From Dysgonomonas sp. UBA7710 (GTDB taxonomy: Bacteria > Bacteroidota > Bacteroidia > Bacteroidales > Dysgonomonadaceae), in NCBI RefSeq assembly GCF_002482385.1, contig NZ_DLFW01000039.1:1-64000 (forward strand): DNA of 64,000 nucleotides, given 5' to 3'. Shown here in pieces: positions 16,482-26,221 of the stretch; positions within the stretch are counted from its first letter, which is position 1; the number at the start of each line of letters is the position of its first letter. The position numbers were made by a program, and so were the translations under genes. The notes under the pieces are model-generated. The model was given only the letters and a program-made list of their open reading frames with translations. It was not told the origin of the DNA and did no database searches.

Positions 16482-18578
16482 ATGACTGATTTTTCACAGA
16501 CCGATATAAAGTTTTTAGCAGGGGTAGGTCCTAAAAAGGCCGAGATACTAAATAAAGAACTTAATGTGTTCTCGGTAGAAGACCTCCTCTATTACTTTCC
16601 CTATAAGTATATCGACCGCAGCCGCATCTATTTCATCCACGAAATAGATGGCAATATGCCCTACATACAACTCCGGGGTAGAATAACAGGCTTTGAAACA
16701 CATGGCGAAAGACATAAAAAGCGACTTGTAGCTCACTTTACCGACGGTACGGGATACATAGATCTGGTTTGGTTTCAGGGAGCAAAATTTATAGAAGATA
16801 AGTACAAACTGAATTTACCCTATATTGTTTTCGGCAAACCGACCATGTTCGGCGACAAGTTCAATATCGCGCACCCCGACATAGATCCATATATAAACGA
16901 AGAAGAGCGGCCGACCGGTCTGATGCCGTACTACAACACTACGGAAAAGATGAAAAACCATTATCTGAATTCCAAAGCGATTCAGAAAATGATGGCTGCT
17001 GCCTTTACCTCCATTATAAGGAACCTGCAGGAAACGTTGCCCGAAAAGGTAATACAGGACGCTCGTCTGATGGGTTTAAGGCTGGCTATGCGCAATGTAC
17101 ATTTTCCCGAAAATGCTACTTTGCTACGGGAAGCCCAGTACAGGCTTAAATTTGAAGAACTGTTTTACATACAGCTAAATATACTGAGGTATACTGCCGA
17201 CCGTAAGTCAAAACTGAAAGGTTTTGTATTTACAAAGGTGGGTGGCTACCTCAATACGTTCTACGAAGAGAACCTCCCATTCCCGCTGACCAATGCCCAG
17301 AAACGCATTATAAAGGAAATACGGCAGGATATGGCTACCGGTGAACAAATGAACCGCCTTCTGCAAGGTGATGTAGGTAGTGGTAAAACACTTGTAGCGC
17401 TCATGCTTATGTTGATAGCTTTAGATAATGGTTTTCAGGCTGCGATGATGGCCCCGACTGAAATATTGGCTACACAGCATTATCATACCATAAAAGAGTT
17501 CCTTGCTGGGATGGACGTCAATGTGGAACTACTGACAGGCTCTACAAAGAAAAAAGACAGGGAACGTATACACAGTGCCCTGCTCACCAACGACCTGCAT
17601 ATACTGATAGGCACACACGCCCTGATAGAAGATACCGTACAATTCGGCAATCTGGGACTGGTAGTGATAGACGAACAGCACCGTTTCGGCGTCGCCCAGC
17701 GGGCAAAACTTTGGACAAAAAACACCAATCCACCGCATATACTGGTAATGACGGCCACACCGATCCCGCGCACACTGGCAATGACGGTATATGGCGACCT
17801 CGATGTCTCTATAATAGATGAACTGCCTCCGGGACGAAAACCAATCCAAACCATCCACCAGTATGATAAAAAGCGGGGCGCGCTGTACGAATCCATCCGC
17901 AAACAATTACAGGAGGGAAGACAGGTATATATAGTGTATCCACTCATAGAGGAAAGTGAAAAGCTGGACTTAAAGAATCTGGAAGAAGGCTTCGAACATA
18001 TAAAAGAAGTATTTCCCGAATATACGGTATGTAAGGTTCATGGCAAAATGAAGCCGAAAGAGAAAGATGCCGAAATGCAACGCTTTGTTACCAACGAAGC
18101 ACAGATAATGGTTGCCACCACAGTGATCGAAGTTGGCGTAAATGTGCCTAACGCCTCGGTTATGGTAATAGAATCGGCACAGCGGTTCGGGCTTTCGCAG
18201 TTGCACCAGTTACGAGGGCGTGTAGGACGCGGAGCCGACCAGTCTTATTGTATTCTGGTAACACCTTACGAACTTGCGGCTGATACCCGCAAGCGTATCA
18301 ATATTATGGTAGAGAGCAACGACGGATTCGAGATAGCCGAAGCCGACCTTAAGCTGCGTGGCCCGGGTGACCTTGAAGGTACGCAACAGAGCGGCATCCC
18401 GTTCAATCTGCGGATAGCCAATCTGGTACGTGACGGTGAAATAGTACAATATGCTCGGGAGATCGCACAAAATATACTGGATGAAGATCCGTTGATGGAA
18501 AAGCCTGACAACCTCATCCTGCGAAAGCAGTTACGCAAACTGGGAGGAAACAGGTACAACTGGGGGCAGATCAGTTAA
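16482..18578 (+). CDS. recG: ATP-dependent DNA helicase RecG
   Basis: 698 residues, normal RecG length. It remodels stalled forks and Holliday junctions. An N-terminal wedge/OB domain (residues ~1-170; FLAGVGPKKAEIL and LRGRITGFE) precedes two helicase domains. Walker A is GDVGSGKT at residues 296-303, motif II is the DEQH box (VVIDEQHRFGVAQR), motif III TATPIPRT, and motif VI QLRGRVGRG. The TRG-like C-terminal region (LKLRGPGDLEGTQQSGI) is intact. The start at 16482 (MTDFSQTDIK) is preferred to a TTG four codons upstream. The gene converges on a TPR gene with only 5 nt between stops. Confidence 0.96.
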   Translation: MTDFSQTDIKFLAGVGPKKAEILNKELNVFSVEDLLYYFPYKYIDRSRIYFIHEIDGNMPYIQLRGRITGFETHGERHKKRLVAHFTDGTGYIDLVWFQGAKFIEDKYKLNLPYIVFGKPTMFGDKFNIAHPDIDPYINEEERPTGLMPYYNTTEKMKNHYLNSKAIQKMMAAAFTSIIRNLQETLPEKVIQDARLMGLRLAMRNVHFPENATLLREAQYRLKFEELFYIQLNILRYTADRKSKLKGFVFTKVGGYLNTFYEENLPFPLTNAQKRIIKEIRQDMATGEQMNRLLQGDVGSGKTLVALMLMLIALDNGFQAAMMAPTEILATQHYHTIKEFLAGMDVNVELLTGSTKKKDRERIHSALLTNDLHILIGTHALIEDTVQFGNLGLVVIDEQHRFGVAQRAKLWTKNTNPPHILVMTATPIPRTLAMTVYGDLDVSIIDELPPGRKPIQTIHQYDKKRGALYESIRKQLQEGRQVYIVYPLIEESEKLDLKNLEEGFEHIKEVFPEYTVCKVHGKMKPKEKDAEMQRFVTNEAQIMVATTVIEVGVNVPNASVMVIESAQRFGLSQLHQLRGRVGRGADQSYCILVTPYELAADTRKRINIMVESNDGFEIAEADLKLRGPGDLEGTQQSGIPFNLRIANLVRDGEIVQYAREIAQNILDEDPLMEKPDNLILRKQLRKLGGNRYNWGQIS

Positions 18579-18583
18579 AACGT

Positions 18584-19885
18584 TTACTTCACTATTTCTT
18601 TTTCCAATTTGGAAATATGAAAATCGAGATGTTTTACTTTAAACTCTGTTTCTTCGATTTCTTTAGGTTCAACATCTTCTTTCTTTCTGAGATTTGAAAG
18701 ATAGTTACCCAGACTGACCTTATATAGTCTGAAATACTCTAAAGCTTTAGGTTTATCTTCGAGGTAATTTTCTGCAATATTCCCAATCATATAATAGAGA
18801 TTCATTTGCTGATTTTCTCCGCCATATGCCAGGGCTTTGGTATAGGAGTCCACAGCTTTCTGATAATGCGAACCTTTATCATATGCCGAACCCAGATTGC
18901 GATAATAAAGATATAGGGTCAGGTCGGGAGGGATAGTCCTGTCTAAAAGCCGTAAAAAGTGAGGGATTGCTTTTTTGTGTTCACCCATATCATTACAGGT
19001 CACAGCCAGGCAATAAAGTACATTGTTATTCGTCGTATCCTGCTCATATGCCCTTTCAAGGAAAGGTTGCGCATTGTAGCTGTCGTTAAGTGAATAGTAT
19101 GCCAATCCGAGACTGCGGTTTACAATCAGCGAACTATCTCCATTTTCGTAACACTTTTCAAATTTAGCTATTGCTGTTTCATAATCGTCTATACTATAAT
19201 AACTAAGGGCATTCAGCAGATTCATCTGTTGATCGGTGGTATCCGTCTCCATATACACATCCGAATAGGTTACAGCCTCGAGCGACCGCCTGTTTTTCAG
19301 GCATAGGTTCACAAGGCTTGCAGCCGAGAATCCATCTTTCGGATTAACCTCCCATGCTTCTTTGAAATACATCATGGCACTGTCGGGCATATTCATCTTC
19401 TCGAAGCACTGCCCAATCCTTTTCAGGGCGTTTGTCATCAGATGCTCTTTGCGGATATGGCGGAATAGTTCCAACGATTCTTTATATTTTCCCTGCTGAT
19501 ATAGCAAATCGGCTTTCTGCATCTTGAAATATACATTTGCAGAATCGAGGCGGATCAGTTCGTCATAACAATCAACGCTCGCTTGTCGCTGTGAAAGGGC
19601 CTCATAGCAAACAGCCATTTCGGTTATAATCTGCAGATCGGCAGCATATTCTTTCGATAAAGGATATAATATTTCCAGCGACTTCTGATAATTACCCAGC
19701 GCTTTATAGCATAATGCATTTTGGATAAGTAATTCCTTTGTCTGCTCCTGCGTTTCTATATAATCCAATGCCTTCTGATATTGATAGTTGCGCAGATAAT
19801 CAGACAATGTATTCCGGTTATCCTGAGAGAACAGATAACAAGAACAAAATAATAGGTAATACAGAATGGTTATTGATTTCTTCAT
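18584..19885 (-). CDS. Exported tetratricopeptide repeat protein
   Basis: 433 residues with a signal peptide (MKKSITILYYLLFCSCYLFSQ), possibly a lipoprotein through one of the Cys residues. Most of the protein is TPR: repeats such as QASVDCYDELIRLDSANVYF, PDSAMMYFKEAWEVNPKDGF and YETAIAKFEKCYENGDSSLI follow each other at about 34-residue spacing. The C-terminus is charged and helical. TPRs bind protein partners; the partner is unknown. The start at 19885 is used because the six codons before it are not signal-like. The gene lies downstream of the blaR1-like gene but is separated from it by a good terminator, so it is probably transcribed on its own. Confidence 0.78.
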   Translation of the reverse strand: MKKSITILYYLLFCSCYLFSQDNRNTLSDYLRNYQYQKALDYIETQEQTKELLIQNALCYKALGNYQKSLEILYPLSKEYAADLQIITEMAVCYEALSQRQASVDCYDELIRLDSANVYFKMQKADLLYQQGKYKESLELFRHIRKEHLMTNALKRIGQCFEKMNMPDSAMMYFKEAWEVNPKDGFSAASLVNLCLKNRRSLEAVTYSDVYMETDTTDQQMNLLNALSYYSIDDYETAIAKFEKCYENGDSSLIVNRSLGLAYYSLNDSYNAQPFLERAYEQDTTNNNVLYCLAVTCNDMGEHKKAIPHFLRLLDRTIPPDLTLYLYYRNLGSAYDKGSHYQKAVDSYTKALAYGGENQQMNLYYMIGNIAENYLEDKPKALEYFRLYKVSLGNYLSNLRKKEDVEPKEIEETEFKVKHLDFHISKLEKEIVK

Positions 19886-19911
19886 CTTTAAAATATAATT
19901 CAAACAGCTTC

Positions 19912-19946
19912 TAAAAAGAGAGGCAGAAAGTGCTGGTCTCTGCCTC
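19912..19946 (-). terminator. Terminator of the blaI-blaR1-like operon
   Basis: On the minus strand GAGGCAGA and TCTGCCTC form an 8-bp stem with an 11-nt loop, followed by TCTTTTTAG. It lies about 40 nt after the BlaR1-like stop codon. Confidence 0.75.
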
Positions 19947-19985
19947 CGTCAAATAAGTAGTATTAATGGTCAGCCTTCACAGATC

Positions 19986-21698
19986 TTATTTTTTTAATTT
20001 GTAAACAATAGGTAATGTAAAATATACATCCACAACCTGCCCATTCTGCTTACCGGGCGTCCACTTCGGCATGGAATTAACTGTACGGATCGCCTCTTTG
20101 TCCATACTCGGGTCTATTCCGCGAATAACCGAAACATCACTTATCTCACCTGTACTCTTCACAATGAAGCGGACTGTCACACGTCCTTGGATACCATTCT
20201 TTTGAGCATCTTCCGGATATTTCAAGTTATTGCTGATATACTCATGCATCGCCGACTCGCCTCCGGGGAAAGAAGGCATCTGCTCCACTGTTACAAAAGG
20301 CATCATTTTATCATTTGGAGATCCCTCTTTTAAAGATGCAATTTCTACTTTTTTCTCTTGTGGTGCTCCATAACCGACCGCGACAATTTCATTCGGCTCA
20401 CCGCCGGATTTCACCTTATTACTATTACTGCCTGCCAATCTGAAAACAATAGGTAATGTATAGTACACATCCACCGCTTTTCCTCCCTGCTTGCCGGGTT
20501 CCCATTTAGGCATGGATTTGACAATACGGATTGCCTCATTATCCAATAGAGGGTCGACACCTCTTATTACTTCGATATCGGATATTTCACCGGTATTCTT
20601 TACCACATAGCGGATAGTGACTCTCCCCTGAATACCTTTAGTCTGTGCCTCCACAGGATATTTCAGGCCATTCGCGATAAAGCGCTGTTGAGCGTCTAAT
20701 CCTCCGGGAAACGAAGGCATCTGTTCTACTGTCACATATACATCCCCTTTCTTTTGAGGAGCCTGATCGCCATCCATCACTTCGGTTATTTCATCAATCG
20801 AAAATTTATCTAAAGATGTAGTTGCCTGTACTGCATTGCCTAAAAGCAATGTTGCGCATACCGGAACAACCAGCAGGTATTTTACGGACGTAAATACTGA
20901 GCTTTTCTTTTTATTCATCATCATAATGCGTTGTTTAAGTTGTGATACATTGAAATTATTAATAAGTGGTATACCGGTACTTCTATTTGATACTTGTAAT
21001 AATATATATTGATATTCCTTCGAATCGAACCCTGATTCCAGCACACCTTTATCTGCCAGATATTCGAGGTTCAGCTTTATTTCTTTCTTCAGTAACCACG
21101 CGAACGGGTTCCACCAGAAACAGATACATAAGATTTCGGATAGTACGACATCGATGGAATGATACTGATTCACATGTACCTGCTCATGTGCAATTATCTC
21201 GGCCAGTTCGACCGGATTATGAACATCGGAGTTAATAAAAATCCAGTTAAAGAAAGAAAAAGGGGACGTCCGCCTGTCTTTCATTTTTATGATACGGTAT
21301 GTAGATAATTTTTCAGTCTCATTTGCCACCCTTAGCTTCACCAAACTGAATACTTGCACAAAAAACTTAATCGCACGAAAAAATGATACGGCTGCAAGTA
21401 TAATTAAAACAATAACCCACATGCTAACTGCCGCCTCCGCCGAAGCCTCTGCGTTAACTGCGCTCCCGACTTCAATATCCGACAGCCAATATGTAGGAAT
21501 CTGTACCGGAGTATTACCGGAAGCAGATAATTCTATCGTAACGGCAGGGAATAACAAAGAAAAAAACAAGGCTGATAAGAAGTAGATTCTCCTCAGTTTT
21601 AGAAATGTGTCCCTCTTCAGGCAAAGAATATATAGTCCGTAAAACAGCGCCAGAGCAACCGACACCTTGACAAGGTATATTAAAATTGTGTGATCCAT
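19986..21698 (-). CDS. BlaR1-like M56 membrane peptidase with two TonB C-terminal domains
   Basis: 570 residues. Transmembrane segments near the N-terminus flank a cytoplasmic M56 metalloprotease domain: IIAHEQVHVNQYHSIDVV carries HExxH and LNLEYLADKGVLE gives the likely third ligand. A further transmembrane helix (VKYLLVVPVCATLLLG) leads to a periplasmic part with two similar TonB-type C-terminal domains, each beginning with TVEQMPSFPGG and containing GIQGRVTIRYVVK or GIQGRVTVRFIVK and a final MPKW-PGKQ...YFTLPIVY. There is no penicillin-binding sensor domain. It is paired with a BlaI-type repressor 19 nt upstream, so it probably cleaves the repressor upon a periplasmic signal. The tandem TonB domains look like an internal duplication. 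Confidence 0.85.
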   Translation of the reverse strand: MDHTILIYLVKVSVALALFYGLYILCLKRDTFLKLRRIYFLSALFFSLLFPAVTIELSASGNTPVQIPTYWLSDIEVGSAVNAEASAEAAVSMWVIVLIILAAVSFFRAIKFFVQVFSLVKLRVANETEKLSTYRIIKMKDRRTSPFSFFNWIFINSDVHNPVELAEIIAHEQVHVNQYHSIDVVLSEILCICFWWNPFAWLLKKEIKLNLEYLADKGVLESGFDSKEYQYILLQVSNRSTGIPLINNFNVSQLKQRIMMMNKKKSSVFTSVKYLLVVPVCATLLLGNAVQATTSLDKFSIDEITEVMDGDQAPQKKGDVYVTVEQMPSFPGGLDAQQRFIANGLKYPVEAQTKGIQGRVTIRYVVKNTGEISDIEVIRGVDPLLDNEAIRIVKSMPKWEPGKQGGKAVDVYYTLPIVFRLAGSNSNKVKSGGEPNEIVAVGYGAPQEKKVEIASLKEGSPNDKMMPFVTVEQMPSFPGGESAMHEYISNNLKYPEDAQKNGIQGRVTVRFIVKSTGEISDVSVIRGIDPSMDKEAIRTVNSMPKWTPGKQNGQVVDVYFTLPIVYKLKK

Positions 21699-21717
21699 GG
21701 TAGCTTCGTATTTATTG

Positions 21718-22080
21718 TTAACCTTTCCCCTTTTCTATCATCTTCATTATTTCCTGTAATTCCTCCGGAGATATTTTTTCTTCTTTCACAAAGAAGGAGA
21801 CAAGTTCTTTATATGAATTTTCAAAATAACTTTTTACCACATTCGACATAAATGCTTTTTTATACTCATCTTCCTTGATCTTCGGAGTATATACCCATAC
21901 GTTACCATATTTCTTGGAATTCAGGTAACCTTTCTGCTCCAGGTTGCGGACAATAGAAGCAACAGTCGTATAGGGAGGCTTGGGAGCATCCATCTCATTT
22001 ATAATATCTTTTACTACGCACTCCTTTAGCTGCCAGATGTGCAGCATAATCGATTCTTCCTGATGAGTAAGCTTTTCCAT
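21718..22080 (-). CDS. BlaI/MecI/CopY family transcriptional repressor
   Basis: 120 residues, typical length. A winged-helix DNA-binding domain fills the first ~80 residues (LTHQEESIMLHIWQLKECVV, AKPPYTTVASIVRNLEQKG-like helices, YVYTPKIKEDEY), and a helical dimerisation tail follows. The site normally cut by the BlaR1 partner lies in this tail, but I cannot place it. Start MEKLTHQE. First gene of the operon with the M56 peptidase; such repressors usually autoregulate through a dyad in their own promoter. The 22081-22150 region has two CGTAAAT words (from about 22094 and 22119) that could be operator half-sites. Confidence 0.87.
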   Translation of the reverse strand: MEKLTHQEESIMLHIWQLKECVVKDIINEMDAPKPPYTTVASIVRNLEQKGYLNSKKYGNVWVYTPKIKEDEYKKAFMSNVVKSYFENSYKELVSFFVKEEKISPEELQEIMKMIEKGKG

Positions 22081-22214
22081 ATTTTACATATTTGGCGTAA
22101 ATCTACTATTTTTTCGTAAATATACGGATATTTTTTTATTTGCAAAATATATAAGACTTTTTTAAGTATCTGAAATGTTAAAAATCAGCAGTAAAATTCT
22201 CAACAATGAATTAT

Positions 22215-22976
22215 TTAAAAAGATAAATCACACACCAGTTTAGTCAAAAGTAGCAGAAGCACTATTAACAGCATCGGCCTGACAATCTTCAGTCCGTTCT
22301 TAATAGCCAGTCCGCTGCCGATATAGTGTCCGGCGATAGCGCATAAGGCCGCAGGTATTCCCACAACAAAAAGAACTTTTCCCTCTATAAGAAATACAAT
22401 TAACGATGCTAAATTCGATGTCAGATTAACAAGCTTCGCATTCCCCATACTCGTCAGCAAATCCAGTCCCAGAACCGAAGTGTAAGCCAATATGAGAAAA
22501 GTACCTGTCCCGGGGCCGAAAAAGCCATCATATCCGCCAATAACAAAGCCGATCAGAGACGACAGCGTGATTATTCTGGCTTTCGAAAACTTTTTCGGAG
22601 CTACGTTCGAAAAATTCTTTTTCTTAAAAACGACGACGGCAATAACCGGAATGCCGGCAATAAGGATATATTGCAGAACTCTGGCATCGAGACAAACCGC
22701 AATTTTAGAGCCTATGGCAGAACCTATAAATGCAAATAAAATGGACGGTATTACACTCGTCAGGTCATAGCTCTTATTCCTGACAAAGCGCATCGTGCTG
22801 AAAAATGTACCGATACAACTGCTGAACTTATTTGTCCCTAATGCAAAATGAGGAGACAGGCCCGCAACATTATACGCCGGCAGCGATATCAGACCTCCCC
22901 CGCCTGCAATGCTGTCGATAAATCCACTGATAAATATTAAAGGACAGATTATTAGCAACTGCTCTACATAATCCAT
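22215..22976 (-). CDS. TSUP (TauE/SafE) family anion transporter
   Basis: 253 residues and about eight hydrophobic segments. The N-terminal motif FISGFIDSIAGGGGLISLPA and the second-half motif IGFVIGGYDGFFGPGTGTFL are the two halves of the TSUP repeat. The family exports sulfite, sulfoacetate or other small organosulfur anions; the substrate cannot be told here. The start at 22976 (MDYVEQLL) fits the family better than the ATG at 23012. The next gene upstream (tsaB) ends 71 nt before this start, so it may be co-transcribed. Confidence 0.85.
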   Translation of the reverse strand: MDYVEQLLIICPLIFISGFIDSIAGGGGLISLPAYNVAGLSPHFALGTNKFSSCIGTFFSTMRFVRNKSYDLTSVIPSILFAFIGSAIGSKIAVCLDARVLQYILIAGIPVIAVVVFKKKNFSNVAPKKFSKARIITLSSLIGFVIGGYDGFFGPGTGTFLILAYTSVLGLDLLTSMGNAKLVNLTSNLASLIVFLIEGKVLFVVGIPAALCAIAGHYIGSGLAIKNGLKIVRPMLLIVLLLLLTKLVCDLSF

Positions 22977-23047
22977 TATCCCGGTGTATAGTTTGTAGTC
23001 ATTTGCATACAAGATAATCAGCTAATAATTATTAACTATCGGAAATA

Positions 23048-23761
23048 TTACTTCATTTCTTTCACATCGGTCAACACCTTATTCTTAGGAGTAGTAGCTA
23101 CAAATTCTTTCAGATAGAAAGGTTCGAAGTAGGCGACATCTTCAAAATCTCCGGCTGCGTAAGCCTCCTCAGCCAGACTAATCATATCCAATGCACGTGG
23201 ATAGATATTGTCTAAAAACAAAGCTGTTTCACCTTCCAATACAGCCTTACATTTTTCTGCACCATTACCAAAGAAAAGAATCCTGCCTTTATTCAGATAA
23301 TCAGCAAACGATTTTTCGTCAATGATATCAGCACTAACAGGGCGAACTTCCTGTAATTCTTTATTTAACAATACATCATACACTTCCATCCGGCGGGCAT
23401 CTATCATCGGACAAAGCAACGTATAATCCTGTAAACCTTTTATTTTCGATACGCCGTTTGCCATTATTTTTAAAGAATTCAGAGCGATCAACGGGATATT
23501 CAGCCCAAAGCAAAGCCCTTTCGCCTCCGACACGCCGATGCGGAGTCCTGTATATGAACCGGGACCGCAACTTACCGCCACAGCATCCGGTTGCAGATTC
23601 TGCGCGCGAAGCATTTTCATTGCTTCATCAACAAATGTACCCAGTAAAACCGCATGAGAAGGACCCTTCGTTTCTTCTTTTTGGAAAATTACCTGTCCAT
23701 TTACGGACACCGCTACGGAACACACTTCTGTAGCAGTTTCTATATTTAATATGCAAGGCAT
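23048..23761 (-). CDS. tsaB: tRNA threonylcarbamoyladenosine biosynthesis protein TsaB
   Basis: 237 residues. TsaB is the dimerisation partner of TsaD in t6A37 tRNA modification. N-terminal ASKHA-fold motif CILNIETATEVCSVAVSVNG and the hallmark AVSCGPGSYTGLRIGVSEAKGL (split here as AVSCGPGSYTGLRIG and VSEAKGL) are clear. The start at 23761 (MPCILNIETA) is the family start; five codons upstream also form an open start. Divergent from rnr; possible -7 boxes on the minus strand lie at 23789-23796 and 23809-23816. Confidence 0.92.
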   Translation of the reverse strand: MPCILNIETATEVCSVAVSVNGQVIFQKEETKGPSHAVLLGTFVDEAMKMLRAQNLQPDAVAVSCGPGSYTGLRIGVSEAKGLCFGLNIPLIALNSLKIMANGVSKIKGLQDYTLLCPMIDARRMEVYDVLLNKELQEVRPVSADIIDEKSFADYLNKGRILFFGNGAEKCKAVLEGETALFLDNIYPRALDMISLAEEAYAAGDFEDVAYFEPFYLKEFVATTPKNKVLTDVKEMK

Positions 23762-23859
23762 AATCTTATATTTCATTTAATTCAAAAACAAAATTACATA
23801 ATTTCTGACAAAAGTATTTCATTCACAAAGAATCAGATGTACAATTTAATTCTTTTTTG

Positions 23860-23867
23860 TACATTTG
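23860..23867 (+). promoter_or_regulatory. Promoter -7 box for rnr
   Basis: TACATTTG matches TAnnTTTG, about 85 nt before the rnr start. It overlaps the right arm of a TGTACA...TGTACA palindrome (arms at 23838 and 23858). Confidence 0.45.
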
Positions 23868-23951
23868 AAATTCCGAATAATAACCGGGATAATAACATTC
23901 CAAGCCCGTTAATGTTTGTCCGGCAATAGAAATTAAAGAAATAGATTATAT

Positions 23952-26099
23952 ATGAGTAAGAACAAAGCTCCGCACAAAACCGATAAGAGAAAATCAAAAG
24001 CAGATATAGTAAACAGCGTCGTAAATTTTTTCAATAGAAACTCAACGGAGTTTTTCAGCCCGAAGCAAATTACAGAAAAGCTGGGATTCAAAAAACCTGC
24101 TGAAAAACAATTAATCACCAACATACTTTACAACCTGCTCGAAGATGACTTCATTGTAGAACCTGTACGTGGAAAATATAAATCGAACAATCGCGGTCTT
24201 TTTCTCGAAGGTACATTCGAAAGAAGGAGTAACGGAAAAAACTTTTTCAAACCGGATGACGAAAGCAGTAATATCTTTATAGCCGAACGCAACTCGGCAC
24301 ATGCCATGAACGGTGACCGTGTAAAGATACAAATGCTGGCCAAACGCAAAGGACGTGATGCTGAAGGTGAAGTTCTGGAAATACTCGAACGCAAACAAAC
24401 AACTTTCGTTGGTACACTGGATGTACAGAAACAATTTGCTTTCCTTGTGATGGACAGCAAAATACTGGCTAACGATATTTTTATACCTAAAGACAATCTG
24501 AAGGGAGGAAAAGACGGGGACAAAGCTTTGGTAGAAATAGTGGAGTGGCCCCAGAAAGCAAAGAACCCGATAGGGAAAGTATTGGACATACTGGGACAGG
24601 CCGGAGAAAACAATACGGAAATGAATGCCATTTTAGCCGAATTTGGCCTGCCATATAAATACCCGGAAAAGATAGAGGCTTTTGCCAACAAAATACCGGA
24701 TGAAATCACTCCGGAAGAAATCGCGAAACGTGAAGATTTCAGGAATACACTCACATTTACAATAGATCCGCGCGATGCGAAAGACTTCGATGACGCTCTC
24801 TCTATCAAACAGATAAAAAATGGCCGTTGGGAAGTCGGAGTGCACATTGCCGATGTGACGCACTATGTGCAGGAAGGCGACATTATAGACAAAGAAGGCG
24901 AAAGCCGGGCCACATCTATTTACCTGGTCGACAGAACTATTCCGATGCTTCCTGAGCGGCTCAGCAACGGACTGTGTTCGCTTCGTCCGCATGAAGACAA
25001 GCTATGTTATTCCGCTATATTTGAACTAGACGACGATGCGAATATAAAGAAGAGCAGGATTGCCCGCACAGTCATACATTCCGACAGACGCTTCACATAT
25101 GAAGAAGCGCAGGATATTATCGAAACCGGTGAAGGCGACTACAAAGATGAAATGTTGAAACTTAACGACCTTGCTAAAAAGTTACGGGCAAAACGTTTCG
25201 ATAACGGAGCAATCGCGTTCGACCGCCATGAAGTCAGATTTGAAATAGACGAAAAAGGAAAGCCAATCAGCGTATATTTTAAATATGCCAAAGATTCGAA
25301 TAAGCTGATCGAGGAATTCATGCTTCTGGCCAACCGTACCGTTGCCGAATTCATCGGGAATGTACCGAAGAATAAGAATGCAAAAACATTTGTTTACCGT
25401 ATCCACGACCTGCCGAATGCAGAGAAGATGGAAAACCTTTCTGAATTTATCCGCCGGTTTGGATATAAAATAAAGGTGGACGGATCGAAAACGAATGTAT
25501 CAAAATCCATCAATCACCTGTTGGACGAGGTAAGCGGCAAACCGGAAGAGAATCTGATCTCTACCATTGCCATACGCGCCATGGCCAAAGCAATATATTC
25601 TACGGTAAACATCGGACATTACGGGCTGGCATTTGAGTATTACACTCACTTTACGTCCCCTATCCGCCGTTATCCCGACATGATGGTTCACCGTTTGCTG
25701 ACCCGCTATATGGATGGTGGACGCAGTGTGAGCAAACAACTTTATGAAAGCAAATGCGAACATAGTTCGGAAATGGAACAACTGGCCGCAAATGCCGAAA
25801 GAGCATCTATAAAATACAAACAGGTAGAATATATGTCCGACAAACTGGGACAGGTGTTTGACGCTGTTATTTCAGGGATTACAGAATGGGGGCTATATGC
25901 CGAAATCAATGAGAATAAATGTGAGGGAATGATTCCTATCCGCGATCTGGATGATGATTTCTACGAATTTGACGAAAAGAATTATTGTTTACGCGGACGC
26001 CGCAACAAGCGAACCTACAGCTTGGGCGACCCTCTGAAAATAAAAGTGGCCCGGGCAAATCTTGAACGTAAACAACTGGATTTTGCCTTAGTAGAGTAA
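23952..26099 (+). CDS. rnr: Ribonuclease R
   Basis: 715 residues. A 3'-5' processive exoribonuclease for structured RNA. A basic N-terminal tail and winged-helix domain (FFSPKQITEKLGFKKPAEKQ) are followed by cold-shock/OB domains, the RNB catalytic domain with the Asp cluster DPRDAKDFDDALS (around residue 275) and GEGDYK/ANRTVAEFI blocks, the YTHFTSPIRRYPDMMVHRLL motif, and a C-terminal S1 domain (VFDAVISGITEWGLYAEINE). All parts are intact. A strong terminator follows directly. Confidence 0.96.
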   Translation: MSKNKAPHKTDKRKSKADIVNSVVNFFNRNSTEFFSPKQITEKLGFKKPAEKQLITNILYNLLEDDFIVEPVRGKYKSNNRGLFLEGTFERRSNGKNFFKPDDESSNIFIAERNSAHAMNGDRVKIQMLAKRKGRDAEGEVLEILERKQTTFVGTLDVQKQFAFLVMDSKILANDIFIPKDNLKGGKDGDKALVEIVEWPQKAKNPIGKVLDILGQAGENNTEMNAILAEFGLPYKYPEKIEAFANKIPDEITPEEIAKREDFRNTLTFTIDPRDAKDFDDALSIKQIKNGRWEVGVHIADVTHYVQEGDIIDKEGESRATSIYLVDRTIPMLPERLSNGLCSLRPHEDKLCYSAIFELDDDANIKKSRIARTVIHSDRRFTYEEAQDIIETGEGDYKDEMLKLNDLAKKLRAKRFDNGAIAFDRHEVRFEIDEKGKPISVYFKYAKDSNKLIEEFMLLANRTVAEFIGNVPKNKNAKTFVYRIHDLPNAEKMENLSEFIRRFGYKIKVDGSKTNVSKSINHLLDEVSGKPEENLISTIAIRAMAKAIYSTVNIGHYGLAFEYYTHFTSPIRRYPDMMVHRLLTRYMDGGRSVSKQLYESKCEHSSEMEQLAANAERASIKYKQVEYMSDKLGQVFDAVISGITEWGLYAEINENKCEGMIPIRDLDDDFYEFDEKNYCLRGRRNKRTYSLGDPLKIKVARANLERKQLDFALVE

Positions 26100-26105
26100 A
26101 TACAT

Positions 26106-26148
26106 AAAGCAGCACGCCATTTTGATGTTAAAACCGGCGTGCTGCTTT
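26106..26148 (+). terminator. Terminator of rnr
   Basis: AAAGCAGCACGCC pairs perfectly with GGCGTGCTGCTTT (13 bp), with a 17-nt loop, starting 7 nt after the rnr stop. Confidence 0.8.
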
Positions 26149-26221
26149 GCAGAAATACTTAAAATGGCTATTTTCGTAATCTGCATACCGTTAACATTAT
26201 TTCTAACAGATACATAAGAAA

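Noticed and set aside
24128..24847. 239-codon minus-strand ORF inside rnr
   Set aside because: It is antisense to an intact, strongly conserved RNase R and has Ser/Phe/Ile-rich shadow composition with no domain.
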